DNA from: Methylocaldum marinum
Lineage (GTDB): Bacteria > Pseudomonadota > Gammaproteobacteria > Methylococcales > Methylococcaceae
Direction: 5' to 3'
Length of the DNA: 64,000 nucleotides
Assembly (NCBI RefSeq): GCF_003584645.1
Contig: NZ_AP017928.1
Span: 2,704,395-2,768,394, forward strand
Shown here: piece by piece, positions 54,032 through 61,755 of the stretch
Layout of the letters: the number at the start of each line of letters is the position of its first letter
Position numbering within the stretch: position 1 is the stretch's first letter
Translations under genes and position numbers: made by a program
Notes under the pieces: model-generated
The model's database searches: none
What the model was told of the DNA's origin: nothing
The model's input: the letters and a program-made list of their open reading frames with translations, nothing else

Positions 54032-54112
54032 GTATAACAAGTCAGCCGAGGCGGACGGCTTAGCCTTTCGCTGCGCTACAGGCCAAGCCGCCGCTCACTT
54101 TCGTCGTTAAGC
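54032..54112 (+). repeat. attC16
   Basis: An 81-base attC: R'' GTATAAC, R' GTTAAGC. Arms AGCCGAGGCGGACGGCTTAGCC and GGCCAAGCCGCCGCTCAC pair around TTTCGCTGCGCTACA. It is the last attC that I can see. Confidence 0.78.
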
Positions 54113-54133
54113 GACATATGACAAGGAGTCTCG

Positions 54134-54413
54134 ATGTCGGATGCACGGTGCCGCACGATCTGCTGGACACCCATTTTGGATAAGGACCGGGAGGTCGCGG
54201 GACTGGAGCATCTGCTTTTGTCGGAGGGTGCGGCTGATCGACCGGCTCTACCTCTTCGAGAACCTCGACGGCAGTGATTTCAGGGCCGAGCATACCGCAG
54301 TGATGTTTCGCCCTGTTGCGGGCGCGCAGCTGATCCAGCAATTTCGGGCCACTGGCGGCAGACGGTGTGTCTGGTTCGGCCATAAGCCCCTTCCATATGA
54401 TAAGAAGTTATAA
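54134..54413 (+). pseudogene. Possible frameshifted gene after attC16
   Basis: A strong ribosome site (AAGGAGTCTCG) precedes an ATG at 54134, giving MSDARCRTICWTPILDKDRE and LEHLLLSEGA before an early stop. A second frame continues with RLIDRLYLFENLDGSDFRAE and HTAVMFRPVAGAQLIQQF, so a one-base shift near 54230 may have broken one gene. No family recognised. The opposite strand holds an IntI-like start, so this reading is uncertain. Confidence 0.3.
54300..54383 (-). pseudogene. Possible N-terminal fragment of a second integron integrase
   Basis: On the minus strand the 28 codons from 54383 read MAEPDTPSAASGPKLLDQLR then ARNRAKHH. PKLLDQ-R---R-KH matches the start of the complete IntI in this window ([18 protein letters not shown]). 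The match stops after the His, and no other IntI motif follows. It may be debris of another integron, or chance. Confidence 0.35.
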
Positions 54414-54622
54414 ATTACAAACATTTAGAATAACAAATTTCGAGTTATACACCTCACTGACCGGTGTTATACAACTGAGGTAGGTGTCTAATACAAATTT
54501 CGGCAGTGATGTGATTCGGAACCATGAACTCGAAACTCACTAAGTCGGAGAAAGCAACCTTGCGCGAACGTGCTGAAGAAGCGTGGAGGGTCGAGCTCGA
54601 AGAGTCATTAACGGAGGATATC

Positions 54623-55678
54623 ATGAAGACATTCGTCATGAAGAAGGTCGGAGAAGTGGGCTTCGTGGAGAAGGATCGGCCGGAGTGCGGGTCTCTCGAT
54701 GCCATCTTGCGCCCGACGAAAGGACTGATCTGCACATCTGACGTGCATACAGTCCACGGTGCGATTGGGGAACGGAAGAACCTCACGCTTGGTCACGAAG
54801 TTGTAGGTGTGGTCGAGGAAGTCGGCGAACTGGTCACCAAGTTCAAGAGAGGGGACCGCGTCGCGGTAGGATCGATCACGCCCGACTGGGGCTCCGACGC
54901 GGCACAGGCAGGCCATCCTTCCCAATCCGGAGGGGCGCTGGGCGGCTGGAAATTCGCCAATGTTAAGGATGGGACCTTTGCGGAGTACGTGCATGTCAAC
55001 GAGGCCGACGCCAACCTAGCCCCGATCCCCGACGGCGTCTCAGATGAAGCCGCCGTGTACGTGTGCGATATGATGAGTACCGGGTTCATGGCTGCAGAAA
55101 ATGCCGGGATTCCGATAGGAGGGACCGTGGCGGTATTTGCGCAGGGCCCCGTAGGCCTCATGTGCACCGCGGGAGCTCGTCTTCAGGGCGCCGGTTATGT
55201 GATCGCCGTGGAGAGCGTACCTAAGCGGCAGGAATTGGCCCGGTATTATGGGGCCGACGAAGTCGTCGATTTCACAAAAGTTGATCCAGTACAGCGGATC
55301 CTCGATGTCACAGGCGGCGAAGGTGTGGACGCGGCCATCGAAGCTTTCGGGGCTTCCAAGGTGTTCAAGCAGTGCGTAATGGTCATCAAGCCCGGAGGCA
55401 AGGTTTCGAATGCCGGCTACCATGGTGAGGGTGAGGTCATCGAGATACCGCGCGAGGAGTGGGGCGTCGGCATGGCAGAGAAGGACATCGTAACCGGCCT
55501 TTGCCCCGGAGGTCGTCTGCGGATCTCGCGTTTGCTACGATTGCTCGAGAACGGACGTCTCGATCCCACGCCGATGACCACCCACACCTTCCAATTTCTC
55601 GAAATCGAGAAGGCATTCCGCATGATGGAAAACAAGGAGGACGGCATGATCAAGCCTCTGATCGACTTCGGACGCTAA
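54623..55678 (+). CDS. Zinc-dependent secondary-alcohol dehydrogenase
   Basis: Medium-chain dehydrogenase of 351 residues close to Clostridium beijerinckii/Thermoanaerobacter isopropanol dehydrogenases, which interconvert secondary alcohols and ketones. The catalytic zinc ligands are Cys in LICTSDVHT, His-Glu in LTLGHEVVG and Asp in YVCDMMSTGFMA. The structural zinc loop is absent, as in that group. The nucleotide fold has VAVFAQGPVGLMCTAGARL and then VIAVESVPKRQE; a Glu replaces the Gly of the NADP-specific enzymes, which suggests NAD use. The ATG at 54623 follows GGAGGATATC; an ATG at 54524 would add 33 residues. Confidence 0.9.
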   Translation: MKTFVMKKVGEVGFVEKDRPECGSLDAILRPTKGLICTSDVHTVHGAIGERKNLTLGHEVVGVVEEVGELVTKFKRGDRVAVGSITPDWGSDAAQAGHPSQSGGALGGWKFANVKDGTFAEYVHVNEADANLAPIPDGVSDEAAVYVCDMMSTGFMAAENAGIPIGGTVAVFAQGPVGLMCTAGARLQGAGYVIAVESVPKRQELARYYGADEVVDFTKVDPVQRILDVTGGEGVDAAIEAFGASKVFKQCVMVIKPGGKVSNAGYHGEGEVIEIPREEWGVGMAEKDIVTGLCPGGRLRISRLLRLLENGRLDPTPMTTHTFQFLEIEKAFRMMENKEDGMIKPLIDFGR

Positions 55679-55839
55679 AAATTCCGATCGGCCTTCGATG
55701 TGGCGTATGCCGCCCAACGAATAAGGTTAAGTCGCGCGAGACACGAGCCCTGATCTGAACCGACTGTTGGACGAGCCCGGATCCTGAATGTGGAAACGGA
55801 CGACGAAAATAGCTTTTGGAGTTTCAGGGGCGGCGAGGC

Positions 55840-56112
55840 TCGGCAGGAACGGTGACCGGTCCGCGTTCGGACAATGGTCATGAGGCCGCCGCAGCCGGGA
55901 CAGCGTAGAACGGGCCGTGCCTTGACTGCCTCGAGGACGCGGCGGAAGCGCTTCGGAAGGACACGCTGGAGCAGCAGCCACCGGAGGCTGGCACCGGGGA
56001 GTATGCGGGTTTCGGTGTGCCGAGTTTTGCTGTTTCGATAGCGGAAGGTGACCTGACCGTGGTCGCAGGCGGACATAATAGGCCACCGCACAGCGGTCAT
56101 GACACCGGACAC
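55840..56112 (-). pseudogene. IS91-family transposase remnant
   Basis: C-terminal fragment with an internal deletion on the minus strand. It reads WPIMSACDHGQVTFRYRNSK, then TETRILPGASLRWLLLQRVL, PKRFRRV, and then VKARPVLRCPGCGGLMTIVR. IS91-type transposases have FRYRxxKTxxxxTRTLPG, LQHVLPKGFRRVRDYG, and CxxCGGxM in that order; the region between FRRV and the zinc pair is missing. The rest of the element is not visible. The stretch 55679-55839 holds no gene. Confidence 0.72.
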
Positions 56113-56143
56113 TGTTACATAGCGGGTTCCGGGATCTCGCCCT

Positions 56144-57103
56144 TCAAGCAGACGCTATGCGAGGCGGCGAGGCGGCAAGCCGCTGCCAGCGGTGCTTCGC
56201 GAATACGACAACGGCAATAGTCACCCCGAGTGTCTCTAGCGATTCCTCGGTAAGTAGAACGAACTGCCCGAGTGTAGTGGTAAGCCATTCATCTCCCAAG
56301 CGTGCGACGCCGTTCGCCTCAACTGTCTCCAAGCCGATTGCGCCGGTAACGAACACGAGTCCGGCCAGGACGAGCTGCCACAGCGCACGGGTACCAACGG
56401 TCCGACGCGCAGTGACAAAAAACCAGGCGCTCATGATCACCAGCAAAGGCAGGAAAACAAGCGGCCAGAAATAGGTTTTGACCGATCCGACGCTGACGAT
56501 GCGCTCACCGTCCCCTACCAATCCGCTGCCCTTCAGCAAGCCGCCGACCGCCTCGTGGACCGAAAACAGTTCATCGAACCCGAGGTAGATAAACACCAGC
56601 GCCGAAGCGAACCAAAAGACCCCGCGATCGAGGCGGTAGCACTGAAATGCAAGCCACGACGCGAACCAAAGCTGAAAGGTTGCGAAAAAAACTGGAATTC
56701 GGTATCCCGAGCCCATCCAGAACGCCGCTCGGAGCCATCCGAGCTGATCGATTCCTTTATCGCGCGTAAGCCAAAAACCGAGCCCTAGAATCACCTGTAC
56801 CGTAATCAATACCGCCCCCAGAGCGACCGCCCGCTGTGACGGATCCGCTCGCTGCCACCAGACGAAAAGGTTCGGCGCCAAGCGGCTTGCAGCCAGTGTT
56901 GTCCCTACAAGCAGCCAAACAAGCGCTTCCAGTACCCAGAAATGAAAACGGTGCGGCCATGCCGCCCAGGACATGGCTGTTTCAGACGCTCCCTTAGACA
57001 AGATACTCGGAAGCTGTAGCACGTGCAGAATTACGCCGACCCCGATTAAGAACACGAAGATCACCCGAAACGAGTAGTTCGGATATTCAATAGTTGTATT
57101 CAT
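56144..57103 (-). CDS. Polytopic membrane protein of unknown function
   Basis: Membrane protein of 319 residues with about eight helices, for example FRVIFVFLIGVGVILHVLQL, FWVLEALVWLLVGTTLAASR, AVALGAVLITVQVILGLGFW, WFASALVFIYLGFDELFSVH and TYFWPLVFLPLLVIMSAWFF. The motif YLGFDELFSVHEAVGG, then LLTEESLETLGVTIAVVVFA, holds several acidic and His residues in or near helices, a pattern seen in some membrane enzymes. No family recognised. Start at 57103 preferred (MNTTIEYPNYS); upstream in-frame codons lack a ribosome site. It stands alone near IS debris. Confidence 0.72.
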   Translation of the reverse strand: MNTTIEYPNYSFRVIFVFLIGVGVILHVLQLPSILSKGASETAMSWAAWPHRFHFWVLEALVWLLVGTTLAASRLAPNLFVWWQRADPSQRAVALGAVLITVQVILGLGFWLTRDKGIDQLGWLRAAFWMGSGYRIPVFFATFQLWFASWLAFQCYRLDRGVFWFASALVFIYLGFDELFSVHEAVGGLLKGSGLVGDGERIVSVGSVKTYFWPLVFLPLLVIMSAWFFVTARRTVGTRALWQLVLAGLVFVTGAIGLETVEANGVARLGDEWLTTTLGQFVLLTEESLETLGVTIAVVVFAKHRWQRLAASPPRIASA

Positions 57104-57847
57104 TGTTTTAGGGATCACAGGAGATGGTTTCGGCCACACGATCATGCGTCTTTTACCCCGCTGCATTATCGAATTGAGTGTTTTGACACAATATTGTCAT
57201 ATCACTGAGGTATAATCCAAGCGGAGTTTTTATATCGTCTCGATAAGATAAATTTTGTAATTGCTCTTCGCGGGTACATTCAGGAAAGTCCTACGGCATA
57301 CGAATCCATCATTGAGAAGACTTGCGGGGACTCGATTGGATGGGTCGAAACACGCTGGGTCAATCACTTGCACAGGTTGCTTCTCCGAGTTGGAGACTTA
57401 CTGTGCGTAAAGAAAGTAAAGCCCTATTCGAATCGCACTCCCCAACCCAATCACTCCGCAATCGGCGCTCGCACGTTCCCGTTCGCCGGGAGCGAACGGG
57501 AACGTGCGAAGCACGGCCCGAAGGGCGAGCCTCAGGAATGAGGCGAGTAAATCGGCCTCGCCACGCGACGCTGTCCCGCTTCGCTCGCGAGTCCGGGGTA
57601 GCCCATCCCTGACCTGCCCGCTCGTTGCGTTGCGCCTCGCCCTGCCGATTTGTCCCAGAGGGAGAAGGGGCTCCTGTGGCTTTACTTTCTTGACTATTGG
57701 TAATCAGAGTTTCCTTAAAGGACGAGGGAAACGACCCACAAAGTCTATGCTCCGCTACACGATGAGGGAGACAGCGGATTTCAAATGTCGTAGAACGTTA
57801 TCATTGGCAACGAACTGTATCCCTACGGCCATCACTGAATCCGCCCC
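57104..57847. other. Intergenic region upstream of recB with repeats
   Basis: About 740 bases with no convincing gene. At 57184-57199 a near-palindrome TGACACAATATTGTCA may be an operator for the membrane-protein gene. The segment 57401-57712 is a third copy of the family A element with an insertion of about 200 bases. 57700-57847 should contain the recB promoter. Confidence 0.55.
57401..57712. repeat. Family A inverted-repeat element, copy 3, with an insertion
   Basis: In opposite orientation to copy 1. It begins CTGTGCGTAAAGAAAGTAAAGC, continues CTATTCGAATCGCACTCCCC, and resumes at CCCAGAGGGAGAAGGGGCTC to end TGTGGCTTTACTTTCTTGAC. About 200 GC-rich bases from about 57453 to 57650, including the hairpin GCACGTTCCCGTTCGC / GCGAACGGGAACGTGC, are absent from copy 1. 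Confidence 0.72.
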
Positions 57848-60800
57848 ATGCTCAATTCCAGCCAACCATCAATGGATCCCGCCTTCGAGTTCGACGTTTA
57901 CACCGCCGTTCTCGCCGGACTGAATCTGGTCGAAGCTAGCGCCGGAACCGGCAAGACCTGGACGATTTCAGGGCTTTACGTTCGGCTGATACTCGAGCTC
58001 GGTCTGAGCGTGGATCAGATCCTGGTGGTGACCTATACCAAGGCGGCGACAGCGGAGCTGCGGGATCGCATTCGCAAGCGGTTGCGAGAGGTTCTTTCCG
58101 CTTTCGAAACCGGGGACAGCGAAGACGAATTCTGCCGCTGCATCGTCGATCAATACCGCGACCGGGCAGAACCCGCCATGCGCCGTCTCGGCTACGCGAT
58201 CAGCGGGTTCGACGAGGCCGCGGTCTACACTATTCATGGCTTCTGCCAGCGCCTTCTAAACGAAAGCGCGTTCGAATCGGGAATGGATTTCGATTGCGAA
58301 CTGATGCCGGACGAAACCGATTTGCTTAGGGAAATCGTCGACGATTTTTGGCGGAGCGAGGTTTATCTTGCGTCGGGGGCCTGGGCCGGTTTCCTGGCTC
58401 AGAAGAATCAATCTCCCGATGTTTGGCTGAGCGAAATTCAGCCTTATGTGGGTAAGCCGTTCCTGAAAATCGAGGCGCCCGTCGTACCGGCAGACGAGGA
58501 GGATACCATTGCAGGTTTCAGCCGGGCCGTGCTGGAAGCGGCGGAAGTTTGGCATGCCCAAGGAACTGCCATCGAGTCGCTACTGCTGGACTATTCGGGT
58601 TTCAACCGAACCCGCATCAAGCCGGAAAGCTTGCGGAGCTGGCTCGACGAAACCGCCGAATTTTTCGGCCGATGGCCGGTATCGGCACTGGAGCAAACAC
58701 AGCAGCCGGTGGTGTTGCCTGAAGTCCCGCCCTTGATCGAGCTCCCCGGAAACCTTCAACGGCTGACGCCGGAATTCCTTTCCACCGCCGTCAAAAAGGG
58801 TTGCGAGCCTCCGCAGCACCCTTTTTTCCAATGCTGTCGTTCCATCATCGATGCGGACCAAGCACTGCGTTCAAGTTTCGAAACCCGCCTTCAAGGCCTC
58901 AAGCGGCGGTTGATCGAGTTCTGCAACGCCGAATTGGAGCAGCGCAAGAGCGTGCGGCAAGTCGTCTGTTACAACGACCTGCTGAACCGGCTGGCCACCG
59001 CCCTGGACTCGGAACACGGCGAATGCCTGGCGGAAACCGTTCGCCGACGATACCGGGCCGCCCTGATCGACGAATTCCAGGATACCGACCCTATCCAATA
59101 TCGTATCTTCCGGCGCGTCTACGGCGACGGCGGCTCGCCGGTCTTCTTCGTCGGCGACCCCAAGCAGGCGATCTACGGCTTTCGCGGCGCCGACATCTTC
59201 AGCTACCTCGAAGCGCGGAGCAACGAACGCATCGTCCGCCGTACCCTGAAGACCAATCAGCGCTCCGAGCGGGATCTCATCGCTGCGGTCAACACCCTGT
59301 TCATTCGGCATCCAAGCCCCTTCCTGCTCGACGCGATCCCCTACCCGGAGGTAAAAACTGCCGCAAGGTCGCGTGCCATTCTGGATATCGAAGGTGACGA
59401 TACGGTTCCGTTCCGTTTCCTGTTGCTGCCGCCGGGGCAGGACGACCAGGGCAAGGAGCAGCCCTATGCGAAAGGCAGCGCAAGTCGGACTGCAGCACTG
59501 GCAACCACCTTCGAGATCGCCCGGCTTCTCAACGCCGCAAGCGAGGGCAAGGCCCGGCTGGGTGAGCGGCATGTCGACGGGGGCGATATCGCCGTACTGG
59601 TGTCTACCCATGTTCAGGCGCGCTTGATGGAAGACACCTTGACAGCCTATGGCGTACCCAGCGTGCGCCAGGGGCAGGAGAATGTGTTTTCCACTTCCGA
59701 AGCGGCGGAGCTCGAGCTGGTCTTGCAAGCAGTCGCACAGCCGGGGCGAGAACCGCTGATCAAGGCCGCATTGGCGACCAAACTCATGGACTGTACGGCG
59801 AACGCAATTTTCGAGCTGCAACGGGACGAAGACGCCTGGGAAGCGGTCTTCGACCGCTTCCAGGCGTACCACCATATCTGGCTGAGCGAAGGCTTCATGC
59901 CGATGTTCCGGCGCTGGTTCGAAGATGCCCGCATCACCGACCATTTGCCGAAATTCCGCGACGGCGAGCGACGGCTGACCAATCTTCTGCACCTGGCCGA
60001 ATTACTGCAAGTGGAGAGCCGCAAGAAGTCCAGCATCGATACCCTGCTGGGCTGGTTCGGCCGGGCTATCCGAAATCCGTCGAAAAATGACGAAACGGCC
60101 TTGCTGCGGCTGGAAAGCGATGCCAAGCGCGTAAAAATCGTGACCATTCACACCAGCAAGGGGCTCGAATACCCGATGGTGTTCTGTCCGTTTCTCTGGG
60201 ATGGACGGCTGCGGCAGCGAAAAGCACAATCCGTGTTACTGCATAGTAACGGCGAGTCGGTTTTGGACCTCGGCTCGGCGCAGCTGGAGAAAAACCGCCG
60301 GCAAGCCATTCTTGAAGAAATGTCGGAAAACCTGCGCCTGCTTTACGTTGCACTCACCCGTGCCGTATACCGCTGCTATGTCGTTTGGGGCAATGTTCGC
60401 AATGGCCGCGACAAAACCGAAGGCTTTCACTCGACCGCCATGGCCTGGCTGCTGCATGGGGGCTCGGCGACACCGGATGACGACCCGCCGGCAGCACTGG
60501 AGACCCGGCTGCTGGAAGCGGATACCGATCTCATCGCGGCCGATATCCGCCGTTTCGCGAACCAAGCCTCCGGCTGCGTGAGCGTTGCCTTTGCCGAAAC
60601 CCGCCCAGTCCGTTACCAGGCCAGAAAACCTGGAAACGACACGACGCTGACCACTCGCCCCTTTCGCCGTGCACCGCTTTACCCGAATTGGCGCATGAGC
60701 AGCTTTTCCGGATTGATTACCGGGCGACATAGCGAAGCACCGGATTACGACCTTCTGCCCGATTCCGATTTACCCGAAGCACCGGGAGATTCCATATTCG

Positions 60801-61519
60801 CCTTTCCCCGTGGAGCCAGAGCCGGATCATGCCTGCACGCGATTCTCGAAGAATGGGATTTCGCCTGCCGCGACTCCGAATCGCTCGGCGAACTCGTTCG
60901 CCGTAAGTTGAAAGCTCACGGTATCGACGATCACTGGACCCCGACCGTTCGCGAGGCCATCGAAACCGCGCTCGATACACCGCTCGACGAGAGCGGACTC
61001 CGGCTCTCCGATACTCTGCCGGAAAAGCGGCTGGTCGAAATGGAATTCACCTATGTCTTGCGCGGAGGGAATTCCGAGATGCTACGAGAAACTTTGGCTA
61101 ATCCCGGTTTCCAGTTCGATCCGCGCTATGCCGAGGCCGCCCGACTGCTCGACTTCAAGTATATCGAAGGCTATATGAAAGGCTTCATCGATTTGGTATT
61201 CGAAGCAAGCGGCCGCTATTATCTGCTGGACTGGAAATCCAACTGGCTAGGCAACACATATACCGATTACGCATCGGACCGCCTGGCCTCCGCAATGGCC
61301 CGCGAGCATTATTACCTTCAATATCTGATCTATACCGTCGCTCTCCACAGATACCTCGAGCAACGGTTGCCGACTTATCAGTACGAAACCCATTTCGGCG
61401 GAGCCTATTACCTGTTTCTCCGAGGTATCGCTCCCGGACAGAAAACCGGAGTTTTCCGGGACAGGCCGAACTTGCAGTTAATTAAGACGCTGAGCGCCCT
61501 CTTGATCGGAACATCGTGA
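57848..61519 (+). CDS. recB: Exodeoxyribonuclease V, beta subunit
   Basis: UvrD-type helicase and nuclease of RecBCD, 1223 residues, close to the usual 1180. Seen: Walker A in EASAGTGKTWTISGLYVRLI, motif Ia TKAATAELRDRIRKRL, Walker B IDEFQDTDPIQYRIF, FFVGDPKQAIYGFRGADIF, motif V TIHTSKGLEYPMVFCP, motif VI RLLYVALTRAVYRC. The C-terminal nuclease domain carries GSCLHAILEEWDF and the catalytic YLLDWKSNWLG. It repairs double-strand breaks and degrades foreign linear DNA. recD follows 236 bases later; recC is not in this window. Confidence 0.97.
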   Translation: MLNSSQPSMDPAFEFDVYTAVLAGLNLVEASAGTGKTWTISGLYVRLILELGLSVDQILVVTYTKAATAELRDRIRKRLREVLSAFETGDSEDEFCRCIVDQYRDRAEPAMRRLGYAISGFDEAAVYTIHGFCQRLLNESAFESGMDFDCELMPDETDLLREIVDDFWRSEVYLASGAWAGFLAQKNQSPDVWLSEIQPYVGKPFLKIEAPVVPADEEDTIAGFSRAVLEAAEVWHAQGTAIESLLLDYSGFNRTRIKPESLRSWLDETAEFFGRWPVSALEQTQQPVVLPEVPPLIELPGNLQRLTPEFLSTAVKKGCEPPQHPFFQCCRSIIDADQALRSSFETRLQGLKRRLIEFCNAELEQRKSVRQVVCYNDLLNRLATALDSEHGECLAETVRRRYRAALIDEFQDTDPIQYRIFRRVYGDGGSPVFFVGDPKQAIYGFRGADIFSYLEARSNERIVRRTLKTNQRSERDLIAAVNTLFIRHPSPFLLDAIPYPEVKTAARSRAILDIEGDDTVPFRFLLLPPGQDDQGKEQPYAKGSASRTAALATTFEIARLLNAASEGKARLGERHVDGGDIAVLVSTHVQARLMEDTLTAYGVPSVRQGQENVFSTSEAAELELVLQAVAQPGREPLIKAALATKLMDCTANAIFELQRDEDAWEAVFDRFQAYHHIWLSEGFMPMFRRWFEDARITDHLPKFRDGERRLTNLLHLAELLQVESRKKSSIDTLLGWFGRAIRNPSKNDETALLRLESDAKRVKIVTIHTSKGLEYPMVFCPFLWDGRLRQRKAQSVLLHSNGESVLDLGSAQLEKNRRQAILEEMSENLRLLYVALTRAVYRCYVVWGNVRNGRDKTEGFHSTAMAWLLHGGSATPDDDPPAALETRLLEADTDLIAADIRRFANQASGCVSVAFAETRPVRYQARKPGNDTTLTTRPFRRAPLYPNWRMSSFSGLITGRHSEAPDYDLLPDSDLPEAPGDSIFAFPRGARAGSCLHAILEEWDFACRDSESLGELVRRKLKAHGIDDHWTPTVREAIETALDTPLDESGLRLSDTLPEKRLVEMEFTYVLRGGNSEMLRETLANPGFQFDPRYAEAARLLDFKYIEGYMKGFIDLVFEASGRYYLLDWKSNWLGNTYTDYASDRLASAMAREHYYLQYLIYTVALHRYLEQRLPTYQYETHFGGAYYLFLRGIAPGQKTGVFRDRPNLQLIKTLSALLIGTS

Positions 61520-61755
61520 AATAGAGTGGGGTTATATAAAGACGCCGGCGAACCGACTTTTGAGGTGCCGCAACCGTTCTGATACGCTCGCGATTCGCTG
61601 GTTTAACCGCGTGGCCGGAAGCGCTGGAGGACCGAAGGCCACCGGATTGAAAGCCGTACCCATCGCGAAATATGTGCATACCGACCAATGGCGGGACTGT
61701 TCATTAGGCAAAATACGGCGAAAATAGGTCATCCCTCACTTCGAGCAACAACCTC

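Larger units (their letters stand above)
33561..54112 (+). mobile_element. Integron with about 16 gene cassettes, invaded by insertion sequences
   Basis: An intI gene on the minus strand is followed on the plus strand by a series of short genes, each ending in an attC-type palindrome that starts near a (G/C)CTAAC box and ends GTTAGNN. Fifteen attC sites are annotated below and one more is degenerate. Cassette bodies are lower in GC than the flanking chromosome and nearly all point the same way. Insertion sequences interrupt the distal part. Many cassettes encode proteins with no clear family, as is usual for environmental chromosomal integrons. Confidence 0.93.

Noticed and set aside
35419..54112. 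attC palindromes considered as REP elements
   Set aside because: Their position at the end of each gene, the R''/R' boxes and the upstream intI fit attC far better.
57183..57216. TTGACA and TATAAT as a promoter before recB
   Set aside because: The spacing is 22 bases, well above the usual 16-18, and the site is more than 600 bases from recB.
57322..57923. Short open frames upstream of recB
   Set aside because: They lie in the family A element and its insertion, with no ribosome site or recognisable motif.
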